NCBI RefSeq assembly: GCF_013369485.1
Contig: NZ_JABWEB010000001.1
Location: forward strand, 806,001-870,000
DNA length: 64,000 nt
Source: Massilia sp. BJB1822
Lineage (GTDB): Bacteria > Pseudomonadota > Gammaproteobacteria > Burkholderiales > Burkholderiaceae_D
Direction: 5' to 3'
Part shown: positions 45,274 through 54,000 of the stretch, one piece after another
How positions within the stretch are numbered: the stretch's first letter is position 1
Layout of the letters: each line of letters starts with the position of its first letter
The notes under the pieces: model-generated
Databases searched by the model: none
The model's input: the letters and a program-made list of their open reading frames with translations, nothing else
What the model was told of the DNA's origin: nothing
Position numbers and translations under genes: made by a program

Positions 45274-45759
45274 CTAAGTCGGCAGGCCGTGCGAGAGCAA
45301 TTCGAGCGGCAGCGCGCTGCTGGACTTGATCTGCTCCATCGAAAACGCCGAAGACACGCCCGTCAGATGGGCCACCTTGATGAGTTTTTTATAAAAGCGG
45401 TCATAGCCCTCGATATCGGTGGTTACCACCTTCAAGAGGTAATCCACGTCGCCGCTCATGCGGTGGAATTCCAGCACCTCGGGCAGGGCGGTGACGGCGG
45501 CGGCGAAGCGCGCCAGCCATTTCTCGTCGTGCTGGCTGGTGCGCACGCTGACGAAGACCGTCACCGGCAGCCCCACCTTGCGCCGGTTGACGATGGCGAC
45601 CCGGCTCTCGATATAACCATCCTCCTCCAGCCGCTTGAGGCGCTTCCAGCATGGCGTGCTGGACAGGCCGACGCGCTCGGCCAGCTCGGCAATCGACAGG
45701 GTGCCGTCGGCCTGCAAGGCGGCGAGAATCGCATAATCGAAGCGGTCGAGATGATTCAT
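45274..45759 (-). CDS. Lrp/AsnC-family transcriptional regulator
   Basis: 161 residues from the ATG at 45759. The N-terminal helix-turn-helix is LDRFDYAILAALQADG then TLSIAELAERVGLSSTPCWKRLKRLEEDGYI in blocks, and the C-terminal RAM ligand-binding domain includes VTVFVSVRTSQHDEKWLARF (VFVSVRTSQ) and MSGDVDYLLKVVTTD. Members of this family sense amino acids. The gene is divergent from a cysteine-desulfurase fusion and the intergenic region contains two palindromes suited to Lrp binding, so cysteine or a related sulfur compound is a plausible effector (inference). It is followed by the HPP-CBS gene. Confidence 0.88.
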   Translation of the reverse strand: MNHLDRFDYAILAALQADGTLSIAELAERVGLSSTPCWKRLKRLEEDGYIESRVAIVNRRKVGLPVTVFVSVRTSQHDEKWLARFAAAVTALPEVLEFHRMSGDVDYLLKVVTTDIEGYDRFYKKLIKVAHLTGVSSAFSMEQIKSSSALPLELLSHGLPT

Positions 45760-45762
45760 TCT

Positions 45763-45793
45763 ATAAATTGGTAATTTATGGCATGTATATGCC
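45763..45793. promoter_or_regulatory. Palindromic operators between the Lrp regulator and the sulfur fusion gene
   Basis: ATAAATT-GGT-AATTTAT (45763-45779) is a perfect inverted repeat. GGCAT-GTAT-ATGCC (45780-45793) adjoins it directly. Both lie four to 34 bases upstream of the Lrp start and about 90 bases upstream of the fusion gene. AT-rich 15-17-base palindromes are the usual Lrp-family targets. Confidence 0.5.
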
Positions 45794-45879
45794 AAATACT
45801 AGGCCATACGGGGAGATTTTGGAATAAATCTTTCGGGTAAATTGCGTAAGCTATCCATATCTCCTTGCCTTCCCGCACC

Positions 45880-47862
45880 ATGAGCACAGAAATCTATCTT
45901 GACGGAAACGCCACTACCGCGGTTCTGCCCGCCGCCATCGACGCCGCCCTGCACGCCATGGGCGAAGGCTTTGGCAATCCCAGCAGCAGTCACGGCGCCG
46001 GCCTGAAAGCCAAGGCGCTGATGGACGATGCGCGCGCCTGCGCGCGCCGCCTGCTGGGCGTGGGCGAGGGTCGCCTGATCTTCAACAGCGGCGCCACCGA
46101 AGGCATCCAGACCGCCGTGCTGTCGGCCCTGTGCGCGATCCGCGCGCGGCGCGCCGCCGGCCAGCGCGTCGGCAGCCTGCTGGTGTATGGCGCCACCGAA
46201 CACAAGGCCGTGCCGGAAGCGCTGGCGCACTGGAACCACCTGCTCGGCCTGGACTTGCTGCTGTACGCGCTGCCGGTCGACGCCAGCGGCCGCCACGACC
46301 TCGATGCGCTGCGCGCCCTGGCGCCGGAAGCGGCCCTGGTCTGCACCATGGCAGCCAATAATGAAACCGGCGTGATTTCCGACCTGGACGGCATCGGCGC
46401 CGCGCTGGCCGACAGCAGCGCGCTGTGGATGGTGGACTGCGTGCAAGGCCTGGGCAAGCTCGCGCTGAACCTGCAAGCCACGCGCATCGATTACGCGCCC
46501 TTCTCCGGCCACAAGCTGTTCGCGCCGAAAGGCATCGGCATGCTGTATGTGCGCGCCGACGCGCCGTTCACGCCGCTGATCATGGGCGGCGGCCAGGAAA
46601 CCGGCCTGCGCTCGGGCACCGAGAACATGGCCGGCATCGCCGCCCTGGGCGCCGTGCTGCATGCGCTGGAAGAGGGCAAGACCTTCCGCAGCAATGCCGA
46701 ACTGAGCGGCTTCCGCGAACGCCTGGCGGCCAGCCTGCGCCGCGCCCTGCCCGGCATCGTCTTCAACGCCGCCTTTGAGCATGCGCTGCCAACCACCTTG
46801 AACTTCTCCGTGCCGGGCCTGGCCGCGCGCGAACTGCTCGATGTCTTCGACGCCGCCGCCGTGCGCGTCAGCTCGGGCAGCGCCTGCTCCGCCGCCAAGG
46901 CCGCGCCCAGCTATGTGCTGCAAGCCATGGGCCTGCCCGACTGGCGCAGCAGCAGCGCCATCCGCATGTCCTTCGGCGCCACCACCGACAGCGCCACCAT
47001 CGACGACGCCTGCGCCCGCATCGAGCGCTGCGGCGCCGCCCTGCGCAGCGCTGGCCTGCTGCCCGACGCCAAAATCCCGCCCGCGGCCGATGGCGTGGTG
47101 CAGCTGAGCTATGCCGGCTGCCACAGCTGGCTGGTGCTCGACGCCGATAGCCGTGAGGCCGCCGTGATCGATGCCCAGCCTGAACTGCAGGCACGTATCG
47201 ACGCCCTGCTGCACAGCGGCGGTTATACCTTGCGCGCCAGCCTGCGCACCGATGCCGCAGTCGCCGCCGCACCGGTGCGCCTGGGCGCGCGCCTGCTGCA
47301 GCCCTGCCGCGTGGCCGACGCCACCATCTACCTGCTGGGCCGCGCCGCCGCGGCGCAGACCACGCTGGCCCCGGCCGCCGTGCGCCACGCCTTCACTGGC
47401 CAGGCCGCGCTGGCGCCGTTGGCCGATCTGCTGGGCGCCGACAGCCTGATCTGTCCGGCCAGCGAAGCACAGAGTGCCTTCTGTACCAGCCTGCGCGCCG
47501 AAGCGCGGGCTGGCCAGAGTGCCGCCGACGATGTCAACCTCGACGCCGCCGGCCTGGCCGCCTTCCTGCAAACCAACCCCAATGTCCTGCTGGTCGATGT
47601 GCGCGAAGCCTACGAACACGCCGCCAGCGCCGGCGGTCCCGGTGGACGCGCCGCCCTCAATATCCCGCTCAGCCGCCTGGCGCAGCAAATCGAAACCTGG
47701 CAGCACAACCCCAGCCAGCCGCTGGTCTTTTTCTGCCGCAGCGGCAACCGCAGCGCCAAGGCCGTGCATTGCCTGCGCCGCCTTGGCCACAGCCAATGCT
47801 GGCACCTGGCGGGCGGCATGGCCATGGCCGCCGCTGCCCCCATCCTGGCGCTGGCCGCCTGA
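45880..47862 (+). CDS. Cysteine desulfurase fused to degenerate MBL-like segment and rhodanese domain
   Basis: 660 residues from the ATG at 45880. Residues 1-395 are a class V PLP-dependent cysteine desulfurase of IscS/NifS type, with H108 (ATEHK), D186 and Q189, the PLP lysine K212 in FSGHKLFAPKG, RSGTEN, and the active Cys C336 in SSGSACSAAK. Residues about 405-545 resemble the start of a persulfide-dioxygenase type metallo-beta-lactamase fold (CHSWLVLDADSREAAVID) but no HxHxDH metal motif is visible. Residues 555-655 are a rhodanese domain (LLVDVREAYEH) with active Cys C619 in FFCRSGNRSAKA. The chain could pass sulfur from cysteine through the desulfurase persulfide to the rhodanese Cys. 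It is divergent from an Lrp/AsnC regulator. Physiological role is inferred, not known. Confidence 0.8.
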   Translation: MSTEIYLDGNATTAVLPAAIDAALHAMGEGFGNPSSSHGAGLKAKALMDDARACARRLLGVGEGRLIFNSGATEGIQTAVLSALCAIRARRAAGQRVGSLLVYGATEHKAVPEALAHWNHLLGLDLLLYALPVDASGRHDLDALRALAPEAALVCTMAANNETGVISDLDGIGAALADSSALWMVDCVQGLGKLALNLQATRIDYAPFSGHKLFAPKGIGMLYVRADAPFTPLIMGGGQETGLRSGTENMAGIAALGAVLHALEEGKTFRSNAELSGFRERLAASLRRALPGIVFNAAFEHALPTTLNFSVPGLAARELLDVFDAAAVRVSSGSACSAAKAAPSYVLQAMGLPDWRSSSAIRMSFGATTDSATIDDACARIERCGAALRSAGLLPDAKIPPAADGVVQLSYAGCHSWLVLDADSREAAVIDAQPELQARIDALLHSGGYTLRASLRTDAAVAAAPVRLGARLLQPCRVADATIYLLGRAAAAQTTLAPAAVRHAFTGQAALAPLADLLGADSLICPASEAQSAFCTSLRAEARAGQSAADDVNLDAAGLAAFLQTNPNVLLVDVREAYEHAASAGGPGGRAALNIPLSRLAQQIETWQHNPSQPLVFFCRSGNRSAKAVHCLRRLGHSQCWHLAGGMAMAAAAPILALAA

Positions 47863-47884
47863 GCGCTTACCTGTTCTGTCCTTT

Positions 47885-47911
47885 ACGGCGGCCTTGGCCG
47901 CCGTTTTTTTT
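47885..47911 (+). terminator. Rho-independent terminator after the sulfur fusion gene
   Basis: ACGGCGGCC (47885-47893), a TT loop, then GGCCGCCGT (47896-47904), followed by eight T. It separates the fusion gene from the glucan synthase gene. Confidence 0.85.
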
Positions 47912-48032
47912 GCTTCCGCGCATGTGTACGCTAGCGCACTGTCGTCTGGCGTGCGCCTGCTTAAGATGGGCTGACCCATACTGCTAATCCCCCCAAGGGG
48001 AAACAGCATCGGCTCAAGGAAGCGAGGCCGTT

Positions 48033-51000
48033 TTGATCGATTTCACCAAATTCGTGCCCGGCATGCAGGCCGGGTTCCGGGAGGCCATGTCCGGCCAGCT
48101 GCAGAGCGCGGATCGGGACGACGATTCGCCGCTGCGCGCCGAGCTGTACAGCGCGCAGCAGATGGCGCACCACGGCCGCTTTCTGGCGCGCGGCCATGAG
48201 CTGAGCCAGTATGGCGGACGCGACCGGCTGCTCTCGCGCCTGGCCGAAAACAGCGCCGTCATCGCCATCACCTGCGAGGAGCTGACGGCGGCGGTGAAGA
48301 GCGGACGCCAGATCACGCCTGCCTCGGAATGGCTGCTGGATAATTTCTACCTCATCGAAGAACAGATCCGCACCGCGCGCCGCCACCTGCCCAAGCATTA
48401 CAGCAAGGAGCTGCCGCGCCTGGCCAAGGGCGCGCCGCAAGGCACGCCGCGCGCCTACCAGATCGCGCTGGAAATCATCGCCCACGGCGATGGCCGCGTC
48501 GACCCGGAAAGCCTGTGCCGCTTTGTCGACGCCTACCAGGAGGAAGCGCCGCTCAAGCTGGGCGAGCTGTGGGCCATTCCCATCATGCTGCGCCTGGCCC
48601 TGATCGAGAACCTGCGCCGCGTGGCGGCGCGCGTGGCAGAGAACCGCGTGCAGCGCGATCTGGCCAATACCTGGGCCGACCAGATGGTGGAGGTGGCCGA
48701 CAAGAATTCCAGTGGCCTGATTCTGCTGGTGGCCGATATGGCTCGCTCGAATCCGCCCATCACCAGCGCCTTCGTGGCCGAGCTGGCGCGCCGCCTGCAG
48801 GGCCAGAGTCCGGCCCTGACGCTGGCGCTGAACTGGATCACCTACAAGCTGGCCGAGAGCGAGCAGACCATCGAGCAGCAGATCCAGATCGAGATCCAGC
48901 AGCAGGCCGCCGACCAGGTGTCGATCGCCAACAGCATCGGCAGCCTGCGCTTCCTCGGCACCATGGACTGGCAGGAATTTGTCGAGACCATGAGCGCGGT
49001 GGAGCAGGTGCTGCGCCAGGATCCCGCCAATGTATACGGCGCCATGGATTTCGCCACGCGCGACCAGTACCGCCACGTGGTCGAGAAAGTGGCGCGCCGT
49101 TCGCCGCTGACGGAAGTGGAAGTGGCGCAGCAGGCGCTGGAGCTGGCGCGCCTGCATGAGGGCAATGGCAGCGAAGCGCGCCTCTCGCATATCGGTTTCT
49201 ACCTGATCGGACGCGGCCTGCCGCTGCTGGAAAAGCGGGCCGAGATGCGCCTGCCTTCCTGGGCCGCGCTGCAGAAAGCCGCGCGCGCCGCGCCGCTGGC
49301 GACCTATCTGGGCGCGATTGCCGCGCTCTCGCTGCTGGTCACGGCCCTGATGCTGGGCCGCGCCCTGCGCGACGGCGCCGAACCCTGGCAATTGGCGCTG
49401 GTGGCGGCGCTGGGCCTGATGGGCAGCAGCCAGCTGGCGCTGGCGCTGGTGAACTGGGCCGCCACCCTGCTGACCCGTCCCCATCCCTTGCCGCGCATGG
49501 ACTTCAAGGAAGGTGTGCCGTCCGACGCGCGCACCATGGTGGTGGTGCCGACCCTGCTCTTCAGCAAGGACAATGTGGCCGAGCTGTGCGAGCAGCTGGA
49601 AGTGCGCTTCCTCGCCAACCGCGATCCGAACCTGCGCTATTGCCTGCTGACTGATTTCGCCGACGCGCGCGAGGAAGTGATGCCGGACGATGCGGGCTTG
49701 CTGGAACAGGCGCAAGCCAGCATCCGCAGCCTGAATGAAAAATACGCGCCGCCGCCCGCCGCGCCGGAACCCTTGAACGGCGTGCCGGAACCGCTGGCAG
49801 TGGCGGGCAATGGCCAGGCCATGCGGCCCTTCCTGCTGCTGCACCGGCCGCGCCTGTGGAACCGCGCCGAGGGCGTGTGGATGGGTCAGGAGCGCAAACG
49901 CGGCAAGCTGTCCGACCTGAACCGCTTCCTGCGCGGCGGCGCGCGCGACAAGTTCGCGCTGGTGGAGGGCGAGACCGAAGACATGGACAGCTTCAAATAC
50001 ATCATCACGCTCGACACCGACACCCAACTGCCGCGCGACGCGGCGCGCCAGTTCATCGCCACCATGCGCCATCCGCTGAACCAGCCGCGCATCGACAAGC
50101 ACACGCGGCGCGTGGTGGAAGGCTACGGCATCCTGCAGCCGCGCGTGGCGGTCAGCCTGCCCAGCGAACAGGCCTCGCTGTACGAGCGCCTGTGCGGCGG
50201 CGAGCCGGGCATCGATCCCTACACGCGCACCGTGTCCGACGTGTACCAGGACGTGTTCTTCGAAGGCTCCTTTATCGGCAAGGGCATCTACGATGTCGAT
50301 GTGTTCGAGGACGTGCTGGGCGAGCGCCTGCCCGACAACCGCATCCTCAGCCACGACCTGCTGGAGGGCTGCTATCTGCGCGCCGGCCTGGTGAGCGACG
50401 CCCAGCTGTACGAGCAGTATCCGGCGCGCTACCACGACGATGTCAGCCGGCGCCAGCGCTGGGTGCGCGGCGACTGGCAACTGCTGTCCTGGCTGGCCGG
50501 GCCGGTGCCGCTGCGCGGCGGCCGGCGCGAGCGCAATCCGCTGTCGGCCCTGTCGCGCTGGAAGCTGTTCGACAATCTGCGCCGCAGCCTGGTGGCGCCG
50601 GTGCTCATGGCCGCGCTGCTGCTGGCCTTCAGCGCGCTGCACCATCCCTGGTTCTGGACCGCCGCCGTGCTGGCGATTATCTTCCTGCCGCCGCTGGTGA
50701 GCGCTATCTACGATCTGGGCAACAAGCCGGCCGACACGCTGTGGGAGCAGCACCTGCGCGCCTCGCTGCGGCGCAGCGGCCTGCAGTTCGCGCATGGCGT
50801 GCTGACGCTGGTGTTCCTGCCGTACGAGGCCTATATTAGCCTGGACGCCATCGCGCGCACCGGCTGGCGCCTGCTCATCTCGCGCAAGCACCTGCTGGAG
50901 TGGCGCGCCTCGGCCCTGCTGCGTTCCGGCGCGGACCTGGGCAGCAGCTGGCGCCGCATGTGGATTTCGCCGCTGCTGGCCATGGCCGCCGGTATGGCGC

Positions 51001-54000
51001 TGGCGTTCTGGCATCCGCGCGCGCTGAGCGCCGCGCTGATCTTCCTCTTCGCCTGGTTTGCCGCACCCGTGGTGGCGTGGTGGATCAGCCGCCCCATCCT
51101 CCGCGAACAGACCCAGCTCAAGGAAGAGCAGACGCGCTTCCTGCATCTGCTGGCGCGCAAGACCTGGGCCTGGTTCGACACCTTCGTCGGCCCCGAGGAC
51201 AACTGGCTGCCGCCCGATAATATGCAGGAGCGTCCCACGCAAACCGTGGCCCACCGCACTTCGCCGACGAATATGGGCCTGTCCCTGCTGGCGAATCTGA
51301 GCGCCCACGATTTTGGCTACATCACCGGCGGCCAGCTGCTGGCGCGCACGGAACACACCCTGCGCAGCATGGAGAAGCTGGAACGCCACCAGGGCCACTT
51401 CTACAACTGGTACGACACGGTGTCGATGCAGCCGCTGCTGCCCATCTATATTTCGACGGTGGACAGCGGCAATCTGGCCGGCCACCTGCTGGTGCTGCAG
51501 CCGGGCCTGGACGCCTTGCAGGACCAGCCCATCCTCGGCCCGCGCTTGGCCGACGGTGTCGCCACCACCTGGCTGGTGCTGGAGGAAGCGCTGGCGGCGG
51601 CGGGCCATGCCCGGCCTCAGGGCTGGGATGCCTTGCGCGCCCTGGCTTCGCCCGATCAGCCCTGGTATCCGGCCACGCTGCAGGAATGGCGCGACTGGCT
51701 GGTTGCGCTGCTGCGCACCGCCGAAGCCATGCAGGGCGACGCCGCCCTGAGCGATGCCAACGCCGCCATCTGGGCGGCGGCCCTACTGCAGCAGCTGCGC
51801 GCCGTCAGCGCGGAGCTGACGGTGCTGGCGCCGTGGATCGGCGCCGCCAGCGGCCCGCCGGCGCAAGGCGAGGCTGTGGCAGACACGTTCACGCGCGTGC
51901 CCACCTTGCGCGAACTGGCCGCCATGGATGGCGGCGCAGTCCTGCCGGCCGAAGGCAGCCTGGCCAGCGCGGCGGCGGACGACCCGGTGCGCCAGGGCGC
52001 GCAGGCGGCGCGCGAACGCCTGCAGCAGATCGCCGTGCTGCGCCAATTGGCGCAGCAGTTCGAGCATCCCGAATTCGGTTTCCTGTACAACCCGACCACC
52101 AATCTGCTGGCCATCGGCTACAACCTGAGCGAGCGCCGTCTCGACGCCAGCTATTACGACCTGCTGGCCTCCGAAGTGCGGCTGGCCAGCTTCGTCGCCG
52201 TGGCACAGGGCCAGCTGCCGCAGGAGCATTGGTTCGCGCTGGGACGCCAGCTGTGCATCGTGCACGGCCAGCCGGTGCTGCTGTCCTGGAGCGGCTCCAT
52301 GTTCGAGTACCTGATGCCGCTGCTGGTGATGCCGACCTATCCCAGCACCCTGCTGGACCAGACCTACCAGTCGGTGATCGCGGCCCAGATCGAATACGGC
52401 AAGCAGCGCAGCGTGCCCTGGGGGATTTCCGAATCCGGCTACAACACCACCGACGCGGCGCTGAACTACCAGTACCGCGCCTTCGGCGTGCCTGGCCTGG
52501 GCCTGAAGCGCGGCCTGGGCGACGATGTGGTGGTGGCGCCGTATGCCTGCATGCTGGGCCTGATGGTCGATGCCGACGCCGCCTGCCAGAACCTGCAGAA
52601 GATGGCGGGCCTGGGCTTCATGGGCCGCTACGGCTTCTACGAGGCCATCGACTACACGCCGGCGCGCCTGCCGCGCGGCCAGAACCACGCCGTCATCAAA
52701 TCGTATATGGTGCACCACCAGGGCATGGGCCTCTTGGCCTTGAGTTATCTGCTGCATGACCGCCCCATGCAGCGCCGCTTCGAATCCGATCCGCTGCTGC
52801 AATCGACCCTGCTGGTGCTGCAGGAGCGCAGCCCGCAGGCCGGCGCCTTCCACTCCAACAGCGCCGAGCAGGCTGCCATCCGCGCCACCGCGCCGGAACA
52901 GGCCATGCCGATGCGCATCCTGACCCAGCCCAATACCACGGTGCCGGAAACCCAGTTGCTGTCCAACGGCCGTTATCACGTGATGGTGACGAATGCCGGC
53001 GGCAGCTACAGCCGCTGGCGCGAGCTGTCGGTGACGCGCTGGCGCGAAGACAGCACGCGCGACAACTGGGGCCAGTTCTGCTATGTGCGCGATCTGGACG
53101 ACGGCGCCTTCTGGTCCACCACCTACCAGCCCACGCTGGCCGAGCCGCGCCGCTTCGAAGTGATCTTCTCCGAGGGACGCGCCGAGTTCCGCCGCACCGA
53201 CCGCGAGATCGAGCTGTACACGGAAATGGTGGTGTCGCCGGAAGACGATATCGAAATGCGCCGCACCCGCATCACCAATCAGTCGAACCGCCGCCGCACC
53301 ATCGAAGTGACCAGCTTTGCTGAAGTGGTGATGGCGCCGGCCGCCGCCGATGCCGCCCACCCGGCTTTCAGCAAGCTGTTCGTGCAGACCGAGATCGTGC
53401 CCGACGAAAGTGCCATCCTGTGCACGCGCCGTCCGCGCGGCAAGGGCGAGCACACGCCGTATCTGCTGCATGTGATGACGGTGCACGACGCCCAGGTACT
53501 GGGCGTGTCCTATGAAACCGACCGCGCCCGCTTCATCGGCCGCGGCAACACGGCGCAGGCGCCGCGCGCCATGCTGGAAGAGGAGGAACTGTCCGGCAGC
53601 CAGGGTTCGGTGCTCGACCCCATTGTGGCGATCCGCTACCGCATCGTGCTGGAACCGGACCAGGCGGCGATTGTCGATATCGTCACCGGCATGACCGATA
53701 CCCGCGACGGCGCCCAATACCTGATCGACAAATACCAGGACCGCCACATGGCCGACCGCGTGTTCGAGCTGGCCTGGACCCACAGCCAGGTGGTGCTGCG
53801 CCAGCTCAACGCCAGCGAAGCCGACGCCCAGCTGTATGGCCGCCTGGCCAACCATGTGATCTACCCCAATCCAGCCTTGCGCGCGGAGGCGGCGGTGCTG
53901 ATCCGGAACCAGCGCGGCCAGTCCGGCCTGTGGGCCTATGCCATTTCCGGCGACCTGCCCATCGTGCTGCTGCAGATGAAAGACCCGGCCAATATCGAAC

